From assembly GCA_013407085.1 (NCBI GenBank), contig JACCGJ010015339.1, positions 53,594 through 117,593 of the forward strand: 64,000 nt of DNA. The letters are read 5' to 3'. The notes below the pieces were generated by a model. It was not told the origin of the DNA. It did not search any database and worked only from the letters and a program-made list of their open reading frames with translations. The DNA comes from Atriophallophorus winterbourni. Lineage: Eukaryota; Platyhelminthes; Trematoda; Plagiorchiida; Microphallidae. Below, piece by piece: positions 36,130 through 47,769 of the stretch (position 1 is its first letter; every line of letters starts with the position of its first letter). Made by a program: the position numbers and the translations under genes.

Positions 36130-36970
36130 ATTGAAATCCGATGAATGTTTAGGTTCCACAGCTTTTCGAATGATTAATCAGTCCGATTCGGGAGGAAAAC
36201 GCTCTCACGCAGCGCGGTTTATGATAGACAGAACTCGGTCGTTGGGCGTCAGTTGCACGCCGACGGCGTGATTTGCATTCAGCAGCAAAAAGGTGCATCT
36301 GCTCCTTCCTACCTTGCAGACGACGTTTTACACAATGGGTCAAATGTGAGCGGTTAAGAGCAAAATCTTCAAAAATCGCCTGGTCAAGTTCTATCGACGT
36401 CCAGATTTCAACTGACCATAGAGTAGATCTTCCGCAATAAGACCATGTTTAATTATGTATGCATAACAAAGCTAAATGAGGCGCGCTTTTGTAGTATGGT
36501 GGACATGATATATGTATTTCAGATTTTTAAAAAGATCAGTATTAGTCTCTTTGTCTATTCACGATATGTTCACGATACAATGGATGCTTTGTAGATGGAA
36601 TGTATTCAGCCTCAATTCGTGTCTTGCGAGGGTATTCCGCCTTTCACTGCCACACAGTAAATCATTTACTACGCACGCGCTAGCATCTGTGTCTTTACAG
36701 TCAACTTGTGGTTACTCAAAACACAAGAGTACACTCGAGACGAAATGACTGCTTTTATTCTGAACCGGTTATCAATCTCCGAGTCTAGCGAGAGGATATC
36801 CGTGATGGTTGAACCAATATAATTGAAATAATGTACTGGTACATGCTGACAGATTGCAGCAGTGATTATGGGAAGTGATAAAATCCCTTGACCAACGGCT
36901 CTTGGTCTTGCTAATAGTGATTTGTGGACCAACGGCTTTGCATTCAGAAGAGAAACAGTCCATTAACAAC
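36130..36970 (-). mobile_element. C-terminal part of the second LINE type, unit 2
   Basis: Minus-strand frames 36,932-36,669 (HYFNYIGSTITDIL, SNHKLTVKT) and 36,343-36,149 (SRRRRATDAQRPSS, AFSSRIGLINHSKSC). The last motif is a single zinc-finger-like Cys/His end, which is a common terminal feature of some LINE polyproteins. Frames are broken. Confidence 0.65.
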
Positions 36971-37429
36971 TGGAAGTGTTCTTTTCATTGAACACTAAAT
37001 GCGGCACACAGCATGTCACGGATTAGCACATGTCGTGCCTTGGTTTGTGCCTCAACTGTTTTAGATTAAAACGGCTGCCATCACCCCGCTTGCGTAAGCA
37101 AACGTCTTCTGTCCTATGTCCTAAAAGCGTGCTTCAGAAGCACAGCAAAGAAAATGGCGAAGATCGTGAGTTAAAGAACACACCCTTGTAAGTCGCATCG
37201 GCGACTTTCAAAGCCTTCTGAACGGAAACCGTTAAAATAGACTGAGCACCTCGTGATTTTGTTTTCTATCTCTGTGTTAAACGAATTTAAATTTTCAATT
37301 TTTATAACGTCTGCAGATGCAAATTAGAAGCTGGGGCTACTCGACAGAATTCTCATGGATACTTCCAGATTCACTGATGAATTTTTAAATTTTGAGCAAC
37401 TCTAATTTACATAATCTGCAGAGCTGAAC

Positions 37430-38160
37430 CATTTAACCAGACATATCCCCGAACGCGCATTCAGTGAGTTGATGGACGGTATTTCGCTTTATAACCGTAT
37501 TCAATGTAATATTGGCATCGCGGAGGGGATGTGTTTTCGCTTCTAGATCTCGTTATGACAAGCGGGGAACACGACATTGATAACGTTGCTTACGAAGATC
37601 TACTGGGTCCTACTCATCACGGCATCATCTATTGTGACTATAGGTTTGAACATGCAAGAACAAACGATGCCCATAAAACAGTTAGACAGATCTACATTCT
37701 GGCCTTGTGTGATACGCTTAAAACGCGAATAACTACCAACCGGAAACCAGCAATGTACACTTGTTTTATATGGCTATGAAAGCGAATTCGGAAAGAAATT
37801 TGTATTCAATGCAGGTTTTGCTTCCAAGAATTGATATCACGCATAATGGAGCTCAAATTCTAAATACTTTATCGTATGGATTAACTCCTTCATTATAGAA
37901 AAAAATGATGCTCTCTCAATTTTATGTCAAAGTATTTAAAACGGTAACGATTAGATCGACTGAAGAATGAATTTCAGCAAATGTGCCGCAGCTGACCAAA
38001 ATTTGAACAATTCATCAAATATAATGCAACAATCGTGTCGAACGAACCCTAAGAATTAACTTGGAATGGAAGGACTTTGTATAAAACATTCTGAAATCCT
38101 GTGACTTAAAGCTACGTGAATCATTCACTAAATTGTTAAATCATTCTCTGACCAAATGAG
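37430..38160 (+). mobile_element. CR1 endonuclease-to-fingers fragment, unit 2
   Basis: The frame 37,531-37,779 encodes LLDLVMTSGEHDIDNVAYED and KTVRQIYILALCDTLK. It is the duplicate of 32,690-33,440 with further frameshifts. Confidence 0.75.
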
Positions 38161-38217
38161 TGGTTCCAATAAAGTAGTAACTGGGGTAATTTCAACGACC
38201 TACAATTGTTATTCACA

Positions 38218-38638
38218 TTAATCTCAAACAATTCACGTTAGAAATAAGACATATCTAAATCGCTCAAAACCTCTCACTGACGCGCTATTTACAATGGGTG
38301 TTATAGTGTTGCCATCCTCCCTCTACCTCAGCGAAAACGCTGCAGTGCAGTCTACCGACGCCGAAATCTTACAGCTCCGGGAATCGTCTTCTCTCGACAT
38401 CACATCTCTCCTCTTCACGATGGCCCCGGATATAACCATTGCATCGTATCCCAAAGCGCTCCCCAACCACTTTTTACGCATGCATTCAGATGACGTTTTT
38501 TTTATTACCTAAAGTATGTTACCCTTCCTTGAGTTTACGCTAACGTTAGGATATTTACTGGTAGTTTTGTCTAGCCGAAAACCAGTTGGGACGTTTGGCA
38601 TGACACTGTCCCTCCAACTGCAAAAACCTCAGTATTAA
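38218..38638 (+). pseudogene. 3' exon remnant of a membrane protein, possibly CD36/scavenger receptor B-like
   Basis: One register is open for about 140 codons except for a TAA at 38,510-38,512 where the inverted copy has TAC. It encodes MGVIVLPSSLYLSENAAVQ, TDAEILQLRESSSLDI, NHFLRMHSDDVFFIT, then a hydrophobic segment (SMLPFLEFTLTLGYLLVVL), a short SSRK-containing tail and stop at 38,636-38,638. The layout (a hydrophobic strand ending in P-x-x-(L/Y)YL-x-E, a short linker, one C-terminal membrane helix, a short basic tail) resembles the C-terminus of CD36-family receptors, but the linker is longer than usual. The family assignment is tentative. It may be a terminal exon or a 5'-truncated retrocopy: a possible acceptor ending gttag precedes AAATAAG near 38,241. 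Confidence 0.45.
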
Positions 38639-39267
38639 CCTGTTGTACGTCAAGTGTTTACCCACAATCCGCCATCTTGACATTAAAAAATGTTAAATCC
38701 CTTCAGCAATAAATCATTCAAATGCGTTCCCGTACCAAACGATCTGTTGGATACAATAATTTGAATGAAAATGATTAAAATGTCAGCAGACGTCATTTTG
38801 TGATCAATGTGATAATGTGCCTTAAACCGGCGCCTTAGACCAGTCGACCACCTCGAATGCTCAATAGTTTTAAAATATGCTACATAATGCAGCATGTTTG
38901 GCAGGGATGACAACTTCAAACTAGTAAATGTGCGTTCAAGTCAATATACCAGTCGTGTGAGCATAAGTTTAATGGGATGAAATAATAGATTCATGCATTC
39001 TTCAAGTGTGTCATAATGCAGGGTTGTTAACCTCTCATGTTGAAATGCCGTGTCCTATTTTTGATTGATTGTAGAAACAATTTTCTGAAACGTTATATTA
39101 GTTCACAAAGCAGTTCAACACTTCGCCAAATAGCCCTCGTTGCTTTACTCACTTAGCATAAGTTAAGAATATATATATATATAGCGTGAATAATTAAAGT
39201 TATAACAGATTAAAGCAAAATAATATAAAATATAAGCGCAGACGGATCTTGATACTACTATTCCGAC

Positions 39268-39300
39268 CTGATGATACCAATCAGCACGAACCCGATCTTG
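39268..39300 (+). ncRNA. Decayed hammerhead-like motif
   Basis: The core CTGATGA is intact at 39,268-39,274, but stem II is lost (TACCAATCAGCAC) and the second box reads GAAC. It belongs to the family of 22,682. Confidence 0.4.
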
Positions 39301-41488
39301 ATCTTGATTGATCATCGATATTTCTTTATCGATTACGCTAAGTAGTCAAGAGCAAGCACGTAAAATAGAAAAAATCACATGTAGAAAAATGGTAAACGAT
39401 AGCCGACCACCGCATATTCCAAGCACGTTAAAAGATCTCAAATCGTCTGAACTACCAACAACACATTCTTTGTCGGTGTTTTATAGTGATGAACGTATTG
39501 TTCATCCAAGAGGTTCATAACACGTAGGAGTTTGCTCATTCGAAAAATTGCGCTTAGCACTGAAATAATCCATATCTGCACTCTGCGCGCTGTTTGAACA
39601 GATCGCTAAGTATCCATCTCCGTGAAAACAATGGATATTTTTTAATAAAATATGTGAACTTGTAAGCCACTGTTGTGTAAGACTGAGGTGACCAACATGC
39701 TTAGTCACATGTGCTAACACACATGCGCATTGGATTTTATCTAATAGCTAGAAAAACCCTTATTCCCATGCAGTTCAATCACAAACACTCACGCCGCGAT
39801 GGATTTCGTGTTTTTGCACTCATCGTTTAGGTGTAGTACGCTCAAAATCGGCATGCATTAGAACCATGGTGAAACGGAAACATATTTTGAAAAGCGATAT
39901 ATTCTCAGAACTACCAATCTGATTGAACAGCGTAAACGGTCATGGGCTTGATACAATTTAGTTGCGAATGTGTATCGCCAGGCCGGGTAGGTGGAAGCTT
40001 AACAGATTTACCGCTTCGGAAATAAAATCTAATGATTCGCATCGGTGATTGGGACCTTTGTGTCTTCAGTAGAATAGCACACGTAATACTATATTCAATA
40101 CATGCACTTAAACCTTCAAAACACTAGGGCATCCATTTGTATAAACACCACAGATAACACTGTTACAGAATTGTTCCAGATTTGTAGGTCTATTTATCGT
40201 GATTAGAGAAACGTTTCTTAAAAAGCTGCTGTGACTGATTACCTAAAAATTTGGTTTATTTATAATGACATCAACATCGATCCTAATCAGATCTTGATCT
40301 GCATTATGCCACCTCTCAGAATAAAATAATATCACTGAATACTGTAAAATGCAGCTTACCATCATCCGACAACAAATTTAATAACAAAAATCATATCAGT
40401 CTGCATTAACTTTAGGAGATGTCGAGAGAATACTCTGGACCGCGCACTTTGGGAACACGCACTGTGTACAGCGTCATGTCAAGCTTGAGGAAAATCAGAT
40501 ACAGATAGGGCTGTAGAACAGAATCACACCACCGGCGTGCAACTGACTTAGATCGACCGATTACTGTTTGTCGCTGTATGCGCTGCTAGAAAAAGTGTCA
40601 CTCCCGAATTGGACTGTTTAGTCATCATATATGCTGCTGAGCATAAACTTGTCATGCGGTTGCGAGCACATCAATGGTCGACATCGACCAAATATGTTCA
40701 ACAACTTCATGATATGGGTGTAGCTGTTATTCAATCCGTCTTTTACAAGAACGTGTTTGTCGGCGCCTTTCACTATGACGTAGGAAACACAATGCATTGT
40801 CGAATTGCTGTCAAATAATCTAAAACTTCTGTCTACTCAGAATAGACTTTCCAATATTATTTGACGGCTATTATTAATCTCTATTCTTCCCTTCATCGTG
40901 CACACTAAAATAAAAGATCATCCTTGGTTCTTAAAGAAACTTCATTTATTGGAATATCGAAAATACTCTATCTGCTGACTCTGCATACAAGCAAAAACCG
41001 ATGTTCAGACTATTATTACACTTCTGCAATAACACAACTCCACCGTCATCTACTCAAACTCTATCAACAACTTTTCATGTTGAGCTGTACTCCTTTACTC
41101 TCCGCAACTCCAACTCATGCTGGTTTATAATTATCGTTTTCGGTATTTTCGGCTTTACTTTCTGTCGTGATATGCCAACGGTTGATGTTCTTCATATCAC
41201 ACTGCTAAACTATGCTTAGGTTTAAAATAGGCATTTACTATTGTCAATGACTTTACTCAATTCATGTCTTGTTTCTCTAGAACACTGGAAGAATATATGT
41301 TCATTACACAGTGCCTATGTTGAGTCAAGCTAAATGAGGTGAATCAAAGTGACTCTGGGATATATGCGTTCGCGAAAGAAAACTTTTCGAACTCAAATTT
41401 TAACTAAAGGATTACATTCCGCAAGACGCTGTTCAATATATTGATGGAAATATCGTTACAACCGATCGTGTCTTCATAATTAACCCAT

Positions 41489-41527
41489 GGTCTGACGAAG
41501 TTTCTGCGCCAGAAGTGAAACTTTACC
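41489..41527 (+). ncRNA. Hammerhead-like motif, second family
   Basis: GGT (41,489-41,491) can pair with ACC (41,525-41,527) as stem I. The box CTGACGA (N7 may be any base) is followed by a stem II of TTTCTG, loop CGC and CAGAAG, then GAAA at 41,517-41,520. The stem III/cleavage part reads CTTT, against CGTT in the better copy at 56,886. It is probably inactive. Confidence 0.42.
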
Positions 41528-41798
41528 CAAAAACTTCTCTAGCAGATTGCACTCAAATCTTTTCGCTAAAAAAGAGGATTTTGAATCAATTTGTGAATAT
41601 CATGAAAGAAAACCATCTTCGCTTTCGAATAACCTGGCTAAAAAATCAAAAAGAAATACAGTAGTGATAAGTAATTTATTTCTGGTAAATAATGACTCAC
41701 ATTGCAAAATATCAACAAAAGAAAGTAAGGAAAAGAAATCGAAGATTCAAACAAAGAACAATTGATATGATGCCACCAATTGAATAAAAATCACTTAC

Positions 41799-42185
41799 CA
41801 GGACATCGTTTTACGACTGACACCCAACCGTTGCGAGGTTCTATTTCAAATTCATGCCCGTCGAAGTAAAAGTAACAATCAGTTGGATGCTTGCGAAAAA
41901 CAATTATAAGATATGTCATTTTACTCGGCTTACTTTGATTATTACACAGTATCATGAGTAATCACATACCTGTACTTCATAACTATACGCGACGCAGTTA
42001 TACATATTTGCACACAGGTTGGCGCAGTTCCCGTTAAGCCTCATGCCATCGATATTTTTTGGAGATATTTGTTGTTTCAGTAGCGTCACCAAGTTTTTTG
42101 AGCCAGTTGGGCAATTTGAATCAATAACCTCAGTTCCGATAGATTGCGTAAGTAGCAAGATTAGCCAAACCAGAGGCATGATCAT
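41799..42185 (-). CDS. Secreted PAN/apple-like domain protein, first two exons
   Basis: Exon 1 runs from ATG at 42,185 to 41,970 and ends in a donor (CAG then gtatgt). It encodes a signal peptide (MIMPLVWLILLLTQSIGTEV) and the start of a cysteine-rich domain (NCPTGSKNLV, LNGNCANLCANMYNCVAYSYE). The pattern C-x3-C-x4-C-x-A-x-x-Y is the hallmark of PAN/apple domains. Exon 2 (41,889-41,799, 91 nt) has an acceptor after a T-rich tract and a strong donor (gtaagt), joins in phase 0 and completes the fold: HPTDCYFYFDGHEFEI, NGWVSVVKRC. Such domains bind carbohydrate or protein ligands outside the cell. Exon 2 ends in phase 1, so at least one more exon exists; 41,687-41,640 is one weak candidate. An in-frame ATG at 42,254 would place extra residues before the signal peptide, so 42,185 is preferred. 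Confidence 0.62.
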
Positions 42186-42210
42186 CAATAACCTGAATTT
42201 GTGACACCTC

Positions 42211-42220
42211 CATTTATACG
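42211..42220 (-). promoter_or_regulatory. TATA-like box upstream of the PAN-like gene
   Basis: On the minus strand CGTATAAATG lies about 30 bp upstream of the preferred ATG. If used, the 5' leader would be only a few bases long, so either the start is further downstream or the match is chance. Confidence 0.3.
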
Positions 42221-42259
42221 TTGTAAAGCCAGTAATATGTTTGCGAGCAACCAATCAGT

Positions 42260-43970
42260 GGAACGCCGGTGTAAACTAAAATTTCATTGGTCGATGGACC
42301 ATTGCTGGCAAAGATTCCTGGCAGCTAATTAAATTAGAGCACAATGTGCTACCTTGATATGATCAACTGAAGATAACAATTTGTTTTAAAGTTCTAACGG
42401 AATCATGTGAAGCGTGAGGACATACATTGATTTATGAGGTTTAATTATAAAGATTTGACATTGATTAGTTAACCGTTGTGCTATAGCTAATAAGTCGACA
42501 GTTATGTGGGACAACGGTAAGTTTGATCCGCGAACGCCACAAAGGGAATGTTTAAAACATCACTGTTTGCACACACCCCGTAAGGCGTGCGTCGAATTTA
42601 GTTTATCGGCCGAGTTTCGCTTCATTAATTCAACATCTCAAGCAATCGGTTGACCTGTGGCATAGAGCAAAATTCTGACCTCTTAAGATAACGTTTCGAT
42701 TGATCCATACAACGTTGACCCCCGCTTTTCACACCCACTTGAATATAGCGTCCCGATTCGTTTCTGAGGTCAACATGTGCAACGATGAAACGCTATCACC
42801 AACGTATTCCACAACACAAGAGGAAGTCAGATGGCCGACGCATATATTACGCACATTAGTGTTTAGAAAACAATCGCTTATCTTGTATATGCAAATCCGG
42901 TAACCATAACTCCACGTTCCAATTAGATCCTATTTGTTAACTGATTCCTTGCCAAACAGTACGACTCAAGCGTTCACCACGCGCTGCTGGTTTGGCCAAC
43001 ATTGACAAATTGAATATCATTCAAACGCGCTTGAGGTTATCCCGCATCTCTTGCTTCCTACGATTTTGTTCTTGATTCTTCAATTCTTTTTCTTATTCTT
43101 GTGTTGCGTGTTTCGTGGATGAGGTTTAGCATATAATCCGAATTCTCATGATTAATGTTCATCGAAACTAACTGTGCTCATCTGCCAAATAAATTTATTT
43201 TAATATCGGATTGGCCGGGTTCGAATCATAACGGTTGCACATTTTGAAATATCTACTCATCGCAGATCCACAAAATACAGAGAAATGAACACGGCATATA
43301 CGTCACCAAGAGAGACAATGAGTACAAATGTAACTAGAAGTCAAATTAACATTAATAAATTAATCAATTCGATATTTTCGGTGCTAGCCGATGACGGAAT
43401 TGTCGAAAATGTTTTTAATAAATCAATTCAATGAAAGTTTGCCTGAAAACAAATATGTAACAAAAATTTAAATTTTAAAATTTACATGCCGCAATTGAAT
43501 TCTAGATAATCATATAATTCTCAAATAATCAAAGAACGAAATTTTTATTTACGGGTTGTGACCATTAGTAGTTGAGGCTAAAAACCTCTGTAATATAAAT
43601 AAATGGGGGACCTTAAGAATAATTTCACTACAAAACTAAAAGTTAATATATAGAAATAAAAAAATTTCGTGATTCCAACTCTGGAGAAGTGAGTGATATC
43701 ATAGCCATGTTTAATTTTCCAACAAAAAAACAATCGTAGTATTTTGCTAGTCATATCCCAATTTTAACGATTTAATTATTATTTCTTTCAATTGTAATTT
43801 CTAAAAATGTTCAGCGCTATTTGTGGAATGCTGAAAGTTCCTCATTTGAAATAAGATGCGTTCACGTTCGTGAGCGTGTTACATTTGAGAATGTATAAAT
43901 CTCGATTTCAGATTTGAATAAAATATTTTTTAACAGCATTAGCAGCCATAACATAAAGCTAAAGGGATTT
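42260..43970. other. No recognisable gene; unpaired centre continues
   Basis: AT-rich, with only short open frames. A B-box-like ggttcgaatc at 43,210 has no tRNA fold around it. No partner in the window. Confidence 0.45.
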
Positions 43971-44029
43971 AACATTGTTCAATGTCAAGATGGCGGATTG
44001 TGTGTAAACACTTAACGTACAACAGGTTA

Positions 44030-44520
44030 TTACTGAGGTTTTTGCTGTTGGAGTGACAGTTTCATGCCAAACGACTCAAGTGATTTTCGGCTAGACAAAA
44101 CTAGCATTAAATATCCTAACGCTAGCATGAACGCAAGGAAGGGTAACATACTGTAGGTTATAAAAAACGTCATCTGAATGCATGCGTAAAAAGTGGTCGG
44201 GGAGCGCTTTGGGATACGATGCAATGGTTATATCCGGGGCCATCGTGCAGAGGAGAGGTGTGATGTCGAGAGAAGAAGATTCCAGGAGCTGTAAGATTTC
44301 AGCGTCGGTAGACAGCACTGCAGCGTTTTCGCTGAGGTAGAGGGAGGATGGCAACACTATAACACCCATTGTTAATAGCGCGTCAGTGATTGGTTTTGGG
44401 CGATTTAGATATGTCTTATTTGTAACGTGAATTGTTTGAGATAAATGTGAATAACAATTGTAGGTCGTTGAAATTACCCCAGTTACTACTCTATTGGAAC
44501 CACGCCGTCGGTCAGAGAAT
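44030..44520 (-). pseudogene. Membrane-protein 3' exon remnant, right arm
   Basis: This copy keeps the readable C-terminus (TYSMLPFLAFMLALGYLMLV, SSRKSLESFGMKLSL) and a stop at 44,032-44,030. Upstream it encodes RPKPITDALLTMGVIVLPSS and LQLLESSSLDITPLLCTMAP. A shortened T run near 44,160-44,170 shifts the frame just before the membrane helix. Compared with 38,218-38,638 each copy is broken at a different place, so both derive from a once-open sequence. Confidence 0.5.
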
Positions 44521-45540
44521 GATTGAACAATTTAGTGAATGATTCACGTAGCTTTTGGTCACAGGATTTCAGAATGTTTTATACAAATTCCTTTCGTTCC
44601 AAGTTAATTCTCAGGGTTCATTCGACATGATTGTTGCATTATATTTGATGAATTGTTCAAATTTCTGTCAGCTGCGGCACAGTTGCTGGAATTCATTCTC
44701 CAGTCGATCTTATCTTTAACGTACTAAATACTTCAACATAAAATTGAGCGAGAGCATCATTCTGTTCTATAATGAAATACTTAATCCATCCTCAGTAAGC
44801 ACTGGAAACACCACAGGTTTCACGCTCGAGCCGATGTGATTATGTATTACATCCTTCCATTTTCAAAGATAGAAAGCATCAGTCGGAGTTCCTTTGCCCG
44901 AAACATTTGTCCATGTGACTACGAAGCTTAAAGCCAAATTCGCTTGACCATCGTACATCAACGACTCGCGAATTAAACAAAAATGTTCGACTGAAGTCCT
45001 TGTCTAAGTTCGTAGCAACGTGTTTCCTTGTATTTATACAAGCAATATAAATATATATATATCTTATCATATTATATTATATATGTAGATATACGTGTTC
45101 ACCGACGCAACTCCTGGTTTCACCTTAGCTTTATTGTTAATCATACGATAAAGTATTTACAGTTTGAGCTCCGTCATGCGTGATATCCATTCTTGAAAAC
45201 TCAACATGCATTGTATACAAATTTATTTTACTTCCGAAAGAATGTTGATCTGTCTAACTGTTTTATGGGAATCGTTTGTTCTTGCAAGTTCAAACGTATA
45301 GTCAAAATAGATAATGACTTGATGAGTTAGACCCAGTAGATCTTCGTAAGCAACCTTATCAATGTTGTGTTCCTCGCTTGTCAGAACGAGATCAATGAGC
45401 GAAAACACATTCCGTCCTTGGTGTCCGATAATACATGGAATGTGGTTATAAAGAGTAATCTCGTCCATCAACTCACTGAATGCGCGTTCGAGGATGTGAC
45501 TGGGTAAATGGTTCAGCTCTGCAGAGTATGTCAATTCGAG
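44520..45540 (-). mobile_element. CR1 endonuclease-to-fingers fragment, right arm
   Basis: Minus-strand frame 45,534-45,223 encodes ERAFSELMDEITLYNHIPC, LIDLVLTSEEHNIDKVAYED and KTVRQINIL. Around 44,560-44,520 the fingers remnant is readable. It is the inverted partner of 32,690-33,440. Confidence 0.78.
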
Positions 45541-45929
45541 TTGCTCAAAATTGAAAAGCCATCAGTGAATCTGGAATTAACCATGAGAATTCTGTCGAAT
45601 AGGCCCGGTTTGTAATTTTCAGGTGCAGACGTTATAAAAAATAGAAAATTTAAATTCGTTTAACACAAAGATAGAAAACCAAATCACGCGGTGCTCAAGT
45701 CGATGAGGCGTCTAACAAGGGTGTGTTCTTCAACTTACGCTCTTTGGCATTTTCTTTGCTCTTCTTCTGAAGCATGATTACAGGTCGGGAACAGACAACG
45801 TTAACTTACGCAAGCGGGGTGATGGCAGCCGTTCTAATCTAAAACGGTTTAGGCACAAACGAAGGCACGGCATGCGCTAATCCGTGACCTGCTGTGTGTC
45901 GCATTTATGGTTCAATAAAAAGAACTCTT

Positions 45930-46690
45930 CCAGTTGTTAATGGACTGTTTCTCTTGTGAATGCAAAGAAGTTGGACAAGGGATTTTATCACTTCCCACAA
46001 TCACTGCTGCAATCTGTCAGCGCAAAACAGTACATCATTTCAATTATATTGGTTCAACCATCACGCATATCCTCTCGCTAGACATGGAGATTGATAACCG
46101 GATCGCCATTGTCTCCATTGTACTCTTGTGATTCGGTTAACCACAAGTTGACTGTAAAGACAAAGATGATAGCGCGTGCGTAGTAAATGATTTACTGTGT
46201 GGCAGTGAAAGGCGGAATACCCTCGCAAGACACGAATTAAAGCTGAATACATTCCATCTACAATGCATCTATTGTATCGTGAACATCTCGTGAAAAGACA
46301 AAGTGACTACAGCTGATCTTCCTTAAAATCTGGTCTACAGATCATTTCCACCAGACTACGAAAGCGCGCCTTATTTAGCTTTGTTATGCATACAGAATTA
46401 AACTTGGTATAATGGCGGAAGATCTAATATATGTTCAGTTGAAATCTGGACGTCGACGTTTGTAGAGACAGAACTTGACCGCTCACATTTGACGCATTGT
46501 GTAAAGCGTCGTCTGAAAGCTGGGATGGAGCAGATGCACCTTTTTGCTGCTGAATGCAGATCACGCCGTCGGCGTGCAACTGACGCCCAACGACCGAGTT
46601 CTGTCTTTAATAGAAAGCGCTGCGGGAGAGCTTTTTCCTCCCGAATCGAACTGATTAGTCATTCGAAAAGCTGTGGAACCTAAACATTCA
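45930..46690 (+). mobile_element. C-terminal part of the second LINE type, right arm
   Basis: Plus-strand frames 45,934-46,131 (HHFNYIGSTITHIL) and 46,489-46,683 (SRRRRATDAQRPSSVFNRKR, then CGRAFSSRIELISHSKSC). The Cys-x17-Cys end with an intervening SH is best kept here. Confidence 0.65.
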
Positions 46691-47769
46691 TGGGATTTTA
46701 ATGTATATCCATAGACGTCATCGACCGAAGTAGGCCAACAACAACAGCAACAGAAGACAAAAGCTAAGTGATGCTTAAACGCATAGCTAAATAATATTAA
46801 TATCCATGAATCAAAATTAATAAGCTGCGATTGTAACAAGTGAAAGTATCTTCAATCGTCTTATCTGAATATCGTTGTTCAAGATTGAGCCTAAGGACGG
46901 CCTCCCGGAAAGAATATTCCCTTCATTTGCAATAGTTTGTGGAATTCGAGCTGAGCTCTCATTACCATCGCACGATTTCGTTGTCGTAATGTTGAATATG
47001 ACTATTAGGGTTGGGCAACGTAAAATTGATTCCTTTCATTGAAATTAGCTCAAAGTCAATTGAGATTTGGTGATTTTTCCTCATTCAAGGTCACACTGTC
47101 ATTTGTAGGTTAAGGATATTTTATTACTCGAGTGAGAAACGTGGGGTTAAATAAATTGTCCTTAAATTCCACATTTAGGGATTCCATAGTATTACAATAC
47201 AACAATTGAGTAAACCTCATATAAACGACCTGGTTGCTTAGTGCCAGTGAATTTGAGGTCGAAGAATGCCATGAGAATCTGTAAATCCACAGCACATGGC
47301 AAGTTCATCCACGCCCAGATTCAAATGAATAGAACGGCAAAATTAACTGTAACTTTAATTCAAAACCCCACGTCTTTCACACATTAGACACTTTTTAGAC
47401 CAAAAGATCCATTTTAAAATTTCTCCATAGTTTCGAGCCACGAGGAACATGATAAAAATTTCATACATAAAGAGAGAGAGCTGCATGAACTCGGTCTTGA
47501 TTTGTGTGACTGAAATGCATGTAACTGATGATAATTAACTCAAGCCCCTTGGTTTATCCTCACTCATAGGTATGTGCGTGCATATCGGATTGAACAATTT
47601 CACCATGTGTGCGAGGAACCCAGTTAGGGTATACAAGTCAAACATTAGAAAAATTGCACAGCGACTTATAAGTAGTAACCTTCCTTTGGTTTTTAAATGC
47701 CTTATTTAGAAATACAGAGGGATTATGCATCAAATGTTCCCGATTGTATAGCCGCTTTATGTTTCTCGG

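Larger units (their letters stand above)
33676..38366 (+). repeat. Tandem duplication, unit 2
   Basis: Second unit, beginning inside the CR1 C-terminus (33,676) and carrying its own aatcttg tail (33,923-33,950). It repeats the fragment order of unit 1: old CR1 pieces (33,951-35,090), undefined segment (35,200-35,790), second LINE C-terminus (36,970-36,149, minus) and CR1 endonuclease piece (37,430-38,160). The copies differ by scattered substitutions and small indels. Confidence 0.94.
38700..41790. other. Unpaired centre of the palindrome: no clear gene
   Basis: No partner for this stretch exists elsewhere in the window. Short open frames (for example plus 39,308-39,520 and plus 40,609-40,818) have no recognisable motif. 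Only two hammerhead-like motifs (39,268 and 41,489) stand out. Further exons of the PAN-like gene could lie here on the minus strand, but I could not place any with confidence. Confidence 0.4.

Noticed and set aside
39308..39520. 70-codon frame (SRPPHIPSTLKDLKSSELPT...) as a possible exon
   Set aside because: No convincing splice sites, no second copy and no recognised motif; the composition is plausible for protein, but that alone is not enough.
43205..43225. B-box-like ggttcgaatc suggesting a tRNA gene or tRNA-derived SINE
   Set aside because: The T-arm stem does not pair and no A box, anticodon arm or acceptor stem can be placed around it.
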